Source: Paraburkholderia hayleyella
GTDB taxonomy: Bacteria > Pseudomonadota > Gammaproteobacteria > Burkholderiales > Burkholderiaceae
Assembly: GCF_009455685.1 (NCBI RefSeq)
Contig: NZ_QPES01000001.1
Coordinates: 2,356,001-2,420,000, forward strand
Length of the DNA stretch: 64,000 bases
Direction of reading: 5' to 3'
Shown piece after piece: positions 9,072 through 16,778 of the stretch. Within the stretch, counting starts at the first letter, position 1; the number at the start of each line of letters is the position of its first letter. The position numbers and the translations under genes were made by a program. The notes under the pieces were generated by a model that was not told the origin of the DNA, searched no databases, and saw only the letters and a list, made by a program, of their open reading frames with translations.

Positions 9072-9596
9072 GTGGCCATTTACAAACTCGGCGACGCCGC
9101 GCCGACCATCCACGAAAGCGTATTTGTCGCCGATACCGCGACGATCATCGGCCGGGTCACCCTGGAAGAAAACGCGAGCGTCTGGTTCGGCGCCGCCCTT
9201 CGAGGCGATAACGAACCCATTTCGGTGGGCGCGGGCAGCAATATCCAGGAAGGCGCCGTGTTGCATACCGATCCTGGCCACCCGCTGACGATCGAAGCCC
9301 ATGTCACCGTCGGCCATCAGGCCATGCTGCACGGCTGCACCATCCGCGAAGGCGCGCTCATCGGCATTCAGGCTATCGTTCTGAATGGCGCGGTGATTGG
9401 CCGCAATTGCCTGGTTGGCGCGGGCGCGGTGGTGACCGAAGGCAAGGTATTTCCCGATAACTCGCTGATTCTGGGCGCGCCCGCCAAAGTCGTGCGCGAG
9501 CTCAGCGAAACCGATATCGCCAGCATGCGGCGCAATACCGCCGCTTATGCCGAGCGACGGCAGCATTTCAAGGCGCAGCTTGTCCGTATCGGCTAA
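9072..9596 (+). CDS. Gamma-class carbonic anhydrase family protein (YrdA/CaiE-like)
   Basis: 174-residue left-handed beta-helix protein with hexapeptide repeats. The three histidines that bind zinc in gamma-carbonic anhydrases are present at H65, H82 and H87. The start is GTG at 9072-9074 with a strong ribosome site AAGGAG at 9061-9066. Relatives include YrdA/PaaY-type proteins, whose activity ranges from carbonic anhydrase to thioesterase. It is divergent from the ferritin-like gene and followed by hslO. Confidence 0.9.
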   Translation: MAIYKLGDAAPTIHESVFVADTATIIGRVTLEENASVWFGAALRGDNEPISVGAGSNIQEGAVLHTDPGHPLTIEAHVTVGHQAMLHGCTIREGALIGIQAIVLNGAVIGRNCLVGAGAVVTEGKVFPDNSLILGAPAKVVRELSETDIASMRRNTAAYAERRQHFKAQLVRIG

Positions 9597-9710
9597 CGCG
9601 CCAGGCGCGCCCGGCTTCGCCCGGCTTGTTACGCGCGATGGCCTCAGGCCTCTTCATTGCGTCATGGCAAAGCGCGCCAGCCCTCATTCGAATTTGATCA
9701 AGGAACCGTT

Positions 9711-10664
9711 GTGAGCGACCAGTTGCAAAAATTCATGTTCAGCGCAGCGCCCGTCCGGGGTGAGATCGTTTCGCTGCGCAACACCTGGCAAGAAGTCCTG
9801 GCGCGCCGTGACTATCCCGCGCCCGTGCGGGCCGTGCTCGGTGAAATGATGGCCGCGTGCGCGCTTTTGTCAGCCAATCTGAAGTTCGACGGCACCCTCA
9901 TCATGCAGATCTTTGGCGAAGGCCCCGTCCGCATGCTGGTCGTGCAGTGCAGCTCCGAGCTCTCATTGCGCGCGACCGCGAAATTCTCCGAACACTTTGC
10001 CAACAGTGCCATTGCCGATCACGCCACGCTGGCTGAACTCATCAATGTCAACGGCCAGGGCCGCTGCGTCATCACGCTGGACCCGCGCGACAAGCAGCCT
10101 GGCCAGCAGCCCTACCAGGGCATCGTGCCCTTGTCCGGCGTGGACGGGCCGCTGCAATCCATGGCCGAAGTGCTCGAACATTACATGCGTCATTCGGAAC
10201 AACTCGATACGCGCCTATGGCTTGCCGCCAATACGGAGCGCGCCGTGGGCATGCTGTTGCAAAAACTGCCGGGCGACGGCGGAATTGTTCCGCACCCCAA
10301 TGAGCTCGATGCCGATACCTGGGCGCGCGTCTGCACCCTGGGCGGGACCCTGTCGCAAGAAGAGCTCTTGCAGCAAGATCCTGAAACCGTGTTCAAACGT
10401 CTTTTCTGGCAAGAAAACGTCCACCATTTTGAACCCGCCTCAGCGCGCTTCGAATGCAGTTGCTCGCGCGAAAAAGTCGGTGCAATGCTCAAAATGCTGG
10501 GCCGCGAAGAAGTCGACGGAGTCCTGGAAGAACGCGGCCATGTCGAAATTCATTGCGAATTTTGCAATCAGCGCTATGAATTCGATCCGGTTGACGTCGC
10601 CCAGCTATTTAGCGCCAACGGACTCTCCGCGAGCATTACACCGCCCGCCGGACAACATCATTAG
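9711..10664 (+). CDS. hslO: Redox-regulated chaperone Hsp33
   Basis: Cytosolic holdase chaperone switched on by oxidative unfolding. The 317-residue protein has the Hsp33 core and, near the C-terminus, the zinc-binding redox switch C249-x-C251 and C282-x-x-C285. The start is GTG at 9711 (VSDQLQKFMF), with AAGGA at 9700-9704; an upstream in-frame ATG lacks family character. It is translated in the same direction as the carbonic anhydrase gene, about 115 bases downstream. Confidence 0.93.
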   Translation: MSDQLQKFMFSAAPVRGEIVSLRNTWQEVLARRDYPAPVRAVLGEMMAACALLSANLKFDGTLIMQIFGEGPVRMLVVQCSSELSLRATAKFSEHFANSAIADHATLAELINVNGQGRCVITLDPRDKQPGQQPYQGIVPLSGVDGPLQSMAEVLEHYMRHSEQLDTRLWLAANTERAVGMLLQKLPGDGGIVPHPNELDADTWARVCTLGGTLSQEELLQQDPETVFKRLFWQENVHHFEPASARFECSCSREKVGAMLKMLGREEVDGVLEERGHVEIHCEFCNQRYEFDPVDVAQLFSANGLSASITPPAGQHH

Positions 10665-10717
10665 CATCATTAACGCCACACGTTCTTCACGCCTCGTACC
10701 ATGCAGCAGACCATCAC

Positions 10718-11116
10718 ATGAAAACCTCTATGTTTTTCTTAACCCGTATCAAACAGTCCGCATACGCCCTGCCGCTCGCGTTCTGCGGCCTCACGCTGAT
10801 GACGGGCTGCGTCATCACACCACCCGGCCCCTCGCCGATCTATAGCCGCCTGCCCGCCGATCAGTCGGGCCTGCCCAATGGCGTGCAGCCGCTCACCGAG
10901 CAGGAACGCCAGCGTTACGACGCCATCGACCGCCAGGTGATGACGGAGCAAAACCAGGCCATCGCTGCCGAAGCAGCCGCACAGGCCTATGCCCGCTATT
11001 ACGCACCACCCACGATGGTCTATGGCGGTTATTACGGCGGTGGCTGGGGACGCGGCTGGGGCACCGGAATCGGTTACAACTATGGCCCCGGTTGGGGCTG
11101 GGGTTGGGGTTGGTAA
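10718..11116 (+). CDS. Gly/Trp/Tyr-rich lipoprotein of unknown function
   Basis: 132-residue predicted lipoprotein. The signal peptide ends in lipobox LMTGC with Cys at 31. A proline-rich spacer and a short helical Gln/Ala/Glu stretch follow, then a C-terminal third made almost entirely of Gly, Tyr and Trp (from YGGYYGGGWG to a final alternating GWGWGWGW). Such tails occur in small outer-membrane lipoproteins of Burkholderia; no function is established. It stands 53 bases after hslO and converges with ftsB. Confidence 0.75.
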   Translation: MKTSMFFLTRIKQSAYALPLAFCGLTLMTGCVITPPGPSPIYSRLPADQSGLPNGVQPLTEQERQRYDAIDRQVMTEQNQAIAAEAAAQAYARYYAPPTMVYGGYYGGGWGRGWGTGIGYNYGPGWGWGWGW

Positions 11117-11210
11117 TACCAGGAAGGCCAAGGCTTCAAGCAGGCCCCAGGCAGACCCCAAACGCGCGTTGAAAAAGCGCAGCCGGATCAGGGGCCGGTG
11201 GCATTCCGTC

Positions 11211-11243
11211 AGAAGTGGCTGAGAAGTGGCTGAGAAGTGGCTG
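11211..11243. repeat. 11-bp tandem repeat, AGAAGTGGCTG x3
   Basis: Three exact 11-bp copies lie in the convergent gap between the lipoprotein gene and ftsB. Confidence 0.9.
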
Positions 11244-11258
11244 AAAACCGCTTACCGC

Positions 11259-11705
11259 TTAGCCCGCATGTTTGGCTTTGGGTTCTTTTTTAGCGGCGTG
11301 TTTTTTCTCAGCCCTGAGCACACGTGATTCCGGATTCGGCACTACCCGCACAGGCGCCGCAGAGACCTGACCTCGCGTCGAAACCGCTGAGGTTGCCGGG
11401 CTCGCCTTGTCCACGGCTTGCGGCACGGAAGCATCCGACGCCACAAACTGCACGAACACCTCGCTGTCCTTGATCATGCCCATCTCATAGCGGGCCCGCT
11501 CTTCAACCGCGGCCGTGCCATTTTGCAGGTCACGCACTTCGCCCTCGACCCGTTCATTGCGCACTTTTGCCTCATCGTTCTTCTGTTGCTGCAGCGCCAG
11601 TTGCTGTTGCAAGTCATGCACGCGCAACCAGCCGCCATGTCCCCACCACAATGGGTACTGGATCAGCACCAGCAGAACGGCCAGAACAACGGTAACAAGC
11701 CTCAT
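11259..11705 (-). CDS. ftsB: Cell division protein FtsB
   Basis: Bitopic divisome protein that pairs with FtsL and FtsQ. In 148 residues it has one N-terminal membrane helix (about 3-20), a coiled coil rich in Gln/Glu (about 30-70) and the conserved ERARYEMGMI segment. A basic Lys/Ala tail makes it longer than the 103-residue E. coli protein. It follows eno on the same strand, the arrangement typical of betaproteobacteria. Confidence 0.9.
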   Translation of the reverse strand: MRLVTVVLAVLLVLIQYPLWWGHGGWLRVHDLQQQLALQQQKNDEAKVRNERVEGEVRDLQNGTAAVEERARYEMGMIKDSEVFVQFVASDASVPQAVDKASPATSAVSTRGQVSAAPVRVVPNPESRVLRAEKKHAAKKEPKAKHAG

Positions 11706-11726
11706 GAATTCAACGCGAATAATACG

Positions 11727-11755
11727 CGCCGCCCTGCGCTATACGCAGGGCGGCG
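11727..11755. other. Hairpin between eno and ftsB (perfect 12-bp stem)
   Basis: The arms CGCCGCCCTGCG (11727-11738) and its exact complement (11744-11755) flank a 5-base loop. Read on the minus strand it follows the eno stop by about 40 bases and is not followed by a clear T run. It is therefore more likely an attenuator or mRNA-end stabiliser than a full terminator. Confidence 0.7.
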
Positions 11756-11794
11756 GTGAATAAAACATTAACGGAGAAAAACCCGATCAACGCT

Positions 11795-13078
11795 TCAGCG
11801 CAAATTGTAAAACGCCGACTTGCCCGGATAGCTGGCGACATCGCCCAAGTCTTCTTCGATGCGCAGCAACTGATTGTATTTCGAGATACGGTCGCTACGC
11901 GACAGCGAACCCGTTTTAATCTGCCCTGCATTAAGGCCCACCGCGATATCCGCAATCGTGGAATCTTCGGTTTCGCCCGAGCGGTGCGAAATCACCGCGG
12001 TATAGCCTGCCCGCTTGGCCATTTCGATAGCGGCGAAGGTTTCCGTCAAGGTGCCGATCTGATTGATCTTGATCAGGATCGAATTGGCAATGCCCCGGTC
12101 GATGCCTTCTTTCAGAATGCGCGTGTTGGTCACGAAGAGATCGTCGCCAACGAGCTGAATTTTTTTGCCGAGGCGATCGGTCAGCAGTTTCCAGCCATCC
12201 CAGTCGCTTTCGTGCATGCCGTCTTCGATCGAGACAATCGGGAATTTATCGGCCAATGTGGCCAGGTAATCGACGAATTCCGCCGATGACAATTGCAGGC
12301 CTTCGCCCGCCAACTGGTATTTGCCATCGTGATAAAACTCGCTGGCAGCGCAATCGAGTGCCAGCAACACGTCTTCACCCACGCGATAACCCGCTTTTTC
12401 GATCGCCTGCAAGATGGTGGACAGACACTCGTCGTTGCTGCCGAAATTCGGCGCGAACCCCCCCTCGTCACCCACCGCTGTACTCATGCCACGGCCGCTC
12501 AGGATGCTCTTGAGCGCATGGAACACCTCAGCGCCGCAGCGCAAGGCCTCGCGGAAGGTCGGCTGGCTGACCGGCACAATCATGAATTCCTGAATATCCA
12601 GGCTGTTGTTCGCATGCATGCCGCCGTTGACGATGTTCATCATGGGCACCGGCAACTGCATCGCGCCCGAGCCGCCAAAGTAGCGATACAGCGGCAAGCC
12701 CGCTTCTTCAGCGGCGGCCTTGGCGACCGCCATCGACACCGCCAGCATCGCGTTTGCCCCGAGGCGTGACTTGTTGTCGGTGCCATCGAGTTCGAGCAGG
12801 GTCTTGTCGAGAAACGCCTGCTCCGACGCATCGAGCCCCATGATGGCTTCGGAGATTTCCGTGTTGATATGTTCCACGGCCTTGAGCACACCCTTGCCGC
12901 CGTAACGGCCCGCTTCGCCATCGCGCAGCTCGATGGCCTCGCGCGAGCCGGTCGATGCGCCCGACGGCACGGCAGCACGGCCCATGGTCCCGGACTCAAG
13001 CAGCACGTCGCATTCGACGGTGGGGTTGCCTCGAGAATCGAGAATCTCGCGGCCGATGATATCTACGATTGCACTCAT
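11795..13078 (-). CDS. eno: Enolase
   Basis: Glycolytic 2-phosphoglycerate dehydratase, also an RNA degradosome component in some proteobacteria. The 427-residue protein begins MSAIVDIIGREILDSRGNPT, with the conserved S-R-G-N-P-T loop. The signature ILIKINQIGTLTET holds the catalytic lysine, and GDEGGFAPN and SHRSGETEDS are intact. It sits between kdsA and ftsB and is flanked by hairpins on both sides. Confidence 0.97.
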   Translation of the reverse strand: MSAIVDIIGREILDSRGNPTVECDVLLESGTMGRAAVPSGASTGSREAIELRDGEAGRYGGKGVLKAVEHINTEISEAIMGLDASEQAFLDKTLLELDGTDNKSRLGANAMLAVSMAVAKAAAEEAGLPLYRYFGGSGAMQLPVPMMNIVNGGMHANNSLDIQEFMIVPVSQPTFREALRCGAEVFHALKSILSGRGMSTAVGDEGGFAPNFGSNDECLSTILQAIEKAGYRVGEDVLLALDCAASEFYHDGKYQLAGEGLQLSSAEFVDYLATLADKFPIVSIEDGMHESDWDGWKLLTDRLGKKIQLVGDDLFVTNTRILKEGIDRGIANSILIKINQIGTLTETFAAIEMAKRAGYTAVISHRSGETEDSTIADIAVGLNAGQIKTGSLSRSDRISKYNQLLRIEEDLGDVASYPGKSAFYNLR

Positions 13079-13139
13079 GATTTCCTCAAGAAATGACGTT
13101 GAATTCTGATGGCGACGGCCCGGTTTGCATCACATCGAT

Positions 13140-13176
13140 GCGCAGCATGGGCAGGTGACACCTGTCCATGCTGCGC
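13140..13176. other. Long hairpin between kdsA and eno (17-bp stem, 3-base loop)
   Basis: The arms 13140-13156 and 13160-13176 pair over 17 positions with one G-T wobble, starting 20 bases after the kdsA stop. No T run follows on the minus strand, so it does not look like a simple terminator. Confidence 0.75.
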
Positions 13177-13195
13177 CAGACACGGTTGAATCAGC

Positions 13196-14050
13196 TCAGT
13201 TGAAGTTGTTTTCGAGCAGCGGCATACGCTTGACGGCCTGATCGAGTATCACCAGGGTTTCGAGCAAGTCGGCCATGCGCGACAACGGCACCGCATTCGG
13301 CCCATCTGATTTTGCCTCGGCCGGATGGGGATGCGTTTCCATGAAAATGCCGGCGATGCCCGCCGCCACCGCCGCGCGTGCGAGAACCGGCACGAACTCG
13401 CGCTGTCCGCCGGAGCTCGTGCCCTGCCCGCCTGGCAATTGCACCGAATGCGTGGCATCGAACACCACGGGCGCACCGGTTTCACGCATGATGGCCAGCG
13501 AGCGCATGTCGGACACGAGATTGTTATAACCAAAAGACGCGCCGCGCTCGCAGGCCATGAAGCGATCTTCGGAAAGCCCCGCCTCGCGCGCGGCGATGCG
13601 CGCCTTGTCGATCACATTCACCATGTCGTGCGGCGCGAGAAACTGGCCCTTCTTGATATTGACCGGCTTGCCCGAACGGGCGCATGCATGGATGAAATCC
13701 GTCTGGCGGCATAAAAACGCGGGGGTTTGCAGCACATCCACCACGGCGGCCACGGGCTCGATCTCAGGCTCGCTGTGGACATCGGTGAGGATCGGCAAAC
13801 CGAGCTGGCGCTTGACTTCCGACAAAATCCGCAAGCCTTCGTCCATCCCCAGGCCGCGAAACGACTTGCCGCTACTGCGGTTAGCCTTGTCGTAAGACGA
13901 TTTGTAGATGAGCGGGATCTTGAGCTTCGCGCAGATTTCTTGCAGCTTGCCGGCGGTGTCGAGCGCCATCTGTTCGGACTCGATGACGCACGTGCCCGCG
14001 ATCAGGAAAAACGGCTGGTCAAGACCGGCTTCGAATCCGCACAGCTTCAT
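13196..14050 (-). CDS. kdsA: 3-deoxy-8-phosphooctulonate (KDO-8-P) synthase, metal-dependent type
   Basis: Joins phosphoenolpyruvate to arabinose 5-phosphate to make KDO-8-phosphate for the LPS inner core. The 284-residue barrel carries KSSYDKANRSS, TDVHS and FDATHSVQLPGG. C21 in AGTCVIES stands where E. coli KdsA has Asn, which marks the metal-dependent class. Its ATG overlaps the pyrG stop by the ATGA arrangement at 14047-14050, implying translational coupling. Confidence 0.96.
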   Translation of the reverse strand: MKLCGFEAGLDQPFFLIAGTCVIESEQMALDTAGKLQEICAKLKIPLIYKSSYDKANRSSGKSFRGLGMDEGLRILSEVKRQLGLPILTDVHSEPEIEPVAAVVDVLQTPAFLCRQTDFIHACARSGKPVNIKKGQFLAPHDMVNVIDKARIAAREAGLSEDRFMACERGASFGYNNLVSDMRSLAIMRETGAPVVFDATHSVQLPGGQGTSSGGQREFVPVLARAAVAAGIAGIFMETHPHPAEAKSDGPNAVPLSRMADLLETLVILDQAVKRMPLLENNFN

Positions 14051-15708
14051 GCTTTTTCTCCGGCACGCGATTGCTGACGCGCCAGCGCGGCTTCAACAAA
14101 CGATTTGAACAGCGGATGGCCATCGCGTGGCGTGGAAGTGAATTCAGGGTGAAACTGCACGCCCACGAACCAGGGATGCATGCTGCGCGGCAGCTCCATC
14201 ATTTCAGGCAGGTCTTCGCTCGGCGTGCGCGCGCTGATCACCAGGCCACCCGCTTCAAGTTGCGGCACAAACCGGTTATTGACTTCATAACGATGGCGGT
14301 GACGTTCATTCACGTCCTGGCCATAAATAGCCTCGGCCAGCGTGCCAGGCTTGACGGGGCAGCGCTGTGAACCCAGGCGCATCGTGCCGCCGAGATCGGA
14401 TTCCTCGGTGCGTTTTTCTACGCGGCCTTCGCGGTCGTACCACTCGGTGATCAGCGCCACCACGCGGTTAGGCGTGGCCGCATCGAACTCGGTGCTATTG
14501 GCGCCTTCGAGCGCCACCACATCGCGCGCGAATTCAATGACCGCCAGTTGCATCCCAAGGCAAATACCCAGATAAGGCACCTGGGCTTCGCGGGCATAGC
14601 GAATGGCCGCGATCTTGCCTTCCGTGCCGCGCCGGCCAAAGCCGCCCGGTACGAGAATGGCATCGAGATGCGCGAGGCACTGGACGCCATTGGCTTCGAT
14701 TTCTTCGGAATCGATGTACTCGATCTTGACCCGGGTCGCCGTATGAATGGAAGCGTGACGCAACGCCTCGATCAGCGACTTGTAGGACTCGGTCAGATCG
14801 ACGTACTTGCCGACCATCCCGATCGTGACTTCGTGTTGCGGATTGTCGAGCTTGTCGACCAGATCGGCCCACAACGACAGGTCAGCAGGCTTGGGAGCGA
14901 GTTTGAGTTCTTCACAGATGATCGCGTCGAGGCCCTGGTCATGCAGCATCTGCGGGATCTTGTAAATGCTGTCGACGTCCCAGACGGAGATGACCGCATC
15001 TTCCGGCACGTTCGAGAACAGCGAGATTTTCTGGCATTCGTCGTCGGGGATACGGCGGTCAGCCCGGCACAGCAGCACATGCGGTGAAATACCGATTTCG
15101 CGCAGCTTTTGCACACTGTGCTGGGTTGGCTTGGTTTTCAGTTCGCCCGCCGTGGCGATGAACGGCACCAGAGTCAGATGCACGAAACACGCGCTATTGC
15201 GGCCCATGCGCAGGCTCATCTGGCGTGCCGCTTCGAGAAAGGGCAGCGATTCGATATCGCCCACCGTGCCACCCACCTCGACGATCGCCACATCGGGCTC
15301 GCCGCAGGTTGCGGAGGCGGCGCCGCGTTCGATGAAAGCCTGGATTTCGTTGGTGATATGCGGGATGACCTGCACCGTCTTGCCCAGATAATCGCCCCGG
15401 CGCTCCTTGCGGATCACGGATTCGTAAATCTGGCCCGTGGTGAAGTTATTGGCCTTGCGCATCTTCGTGCTGATGAAGCGCTCGTAGTGGCCAAGGTCAA
15501 GATCGGTTTCCGCGCCATCTTCCGTCACGAACACTTCGCCGTGCTGAAACGGACTCATCGTGCCGGGGTCAACGTTGATGTAGGGATCGAGCTTAAGAAG
15601 TGTGACTTTGAGACCGCGCGATTCGAGGATCGCGGCGAGAGAGGCGGCGGCAATACCCTTTCCAAGGGAAGAAACCACGCCGCCGGTGACAAAAACATAT
15701 TTGGTCAT
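14047..15708 (-). CDS. pyrG: CTP synthase
   Basis: Amidates UTP to CTP using glutamine. In 553 residues it has the N-terminal synthetase domain (VTGGVVSSLGKGI P-loop) and a C-terminal class I glutamine amidotransferase with nucleophile Cys in LGICLGMQ and His/Glu in FHPEF. The ATG at 15706-15708 (MTKYVFVTGG) is the family start; the 45-codon upstream extension is not. It heads the pyrG-kdsA-eno-ftsB group. Confidence 0.97.
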   Translation of the reverse strand: MTKYVFVTGGVVSSLGKGIAAASLAAILESRGLKVTLLKLDPYINVDPGTMSPFQHGEVFVTEDGAETDLDLGHYERFISTKMRKANNFTTGQIYESVIRKERRGDYLGKTVQVIPHITNEIQAFIERGAASATCGEPDVAIVEVGGTVGDIESLPFLEAARQMSLRMGRNSACFVHLTLVPFIATAGELKTKPTQHSVQKLREIGISPHVLLCRADRRIPDDECQKISLFSNVPEDAVISVWDVDSIYKIPQMLHDQGLDAIICEELKLAPKPADLSLWADLVDKLDNPQHEVTIGMVGKYVDLTESYKSLIEALRHASIHTATRVKIEYIDSEEIEANGVQCLAHLDAILVPGGFGRRGTEGKIAAIRYAREAQVPYLGICLGMQLAVIEFARDVVALEGANSTEFDAATPNRVVALITEWYDREGRVEKRTEESDLGGTMRLGSQRCPVKPGTLAEAIYGQDVNERHRHRYEVNNRFVPQLEAGGLVISARTPSEDLPEMMELPRSMHPWFVGVQFHPEFTSTPRDGHPLFKSFVEAALARQQSRAGEKA

Positions 15709-15733
15709 CGCTGGATGCTCGCGGGAAAAACGG

Positions 15734-15739
15734 ATTATA
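15734..15739 (-). promoter_or_regulatory. Likely -10 element of the pyrG promoter
   Basis: A perfect TATAAT reads on the minus strand about 25 bases upstream of the pyrG ATG. No good -35 hexamer is seen at 16-18 bases, so the call rests on the -10 alone. Confidence 0.45.
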
Positions 15740-15876
15740 CCGTAAAGGCGCGCCCCAACCAGCCGCAAACAAGGTGTTCCCGCACTGATCCCGCCTCGAT
15801 TTTTCGCCTTGATACACCTCGAACCGCTTGACGCCCACCCCACGCCTACGCTAGCCGCTGCGGCAGCTTAAACGGC

Positions 15877-16676
15877 TTAGCCGCGCCGCAGCGCCTGCAG
15901 CATGCACTGGAGCGCCCGGGCAGTTTCGAGCGGCTGTTCCATCGGAAACAGATGCGTGCCCTCGATCCATTCGAGATGCTCTCCGGTGATACGCCCGGTT
16001 GCCGCCAGCCCGACCTGGCGCACTTCTTTCGACTGCGTGCCCGCGATCATCCCGACCGGCACCGGCACACCGTGCGCCAGCCGTGCCCCAAGGTATGAGG
16101 CAAGGTTTTGTAAATCAGATATTCGATATGGCGCTCGAAGGCCAGCCTCCGCGCACCGTCCGGCGCTACCTGGGGCATGCCGAAATCGACGTAGTCCGAC
16201 AGCACCCGCTCATCCCAGCGGGCAAACGCGGGCTTGGCGCGAAAGTGACGCCACGCCTCATCGCGGCTCGCCCATTGCGTGCGGCGCCTGGCGGTTGCCG
16301 CAGCCGGCGAGAGCCGCTCATCGAGCCCGGTCCATTGCGACACACGCAGCACACGGCTGCGCCAGCCTGCAATCACTGGCGAATCGAGCATGACCACGCC
16401 CTTCACCCAGTGCGGCTGGCGCAGCGCCGCCATCAGCGACAGATACCCGCCCAGCGAATGCCCCACCAGCCACACAGGCCGCTCATACGCGCGGCCGATA
16501 TCGTCGAGGAGCTGCTCGACCAGATGCGGCCAGTCGCGGGTCACCGGAAAACGGCTGTCGTGGCCGATGCGTTCGATAAAACGCAAGTCGTAGTCGTCGC
16601 CGAGTTCCGCGAAAAGCGTCCGGTAAGTCGAAGCCGGAAACCCATTGGCGTGCGAGAAATGCAGGATGTCTTTCAA
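15877..16676 (-). pseudogene. Alpha/beta hydrolase, frameshifted near its C-terminus
   Basis: The N-terminal 209 or so codons give a good alpha/beta hydrolase (HFSHANGFPAS start, nucleophile in VGHSLGGY). In frame, it then ends in a non-family tail. A second frame from about 16085 down to 15877 encodes the expected C-terminus, including EHLEWIEGTHLFPMEQP with the catalytic histidine. One extra G in the G4 run (plus-strand C run 16086-16089) would restore a single reading frame. The likely start is TTG at 16674-16676, with GGAAG upstream. This is either a genuine single-base loss or a homopolymer sequencing error. Confidence 0.75.
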
Positions 16677-16778
16677 ATGCGATGTCTTCCGCTGAATTTT
16701 TTGACAAGCTTTTTTAACAAGCGCATGCGTCAAGGTAGCAAACGCATCAAAGCCTCTCAGACCGGGTACCGGGGGGCT

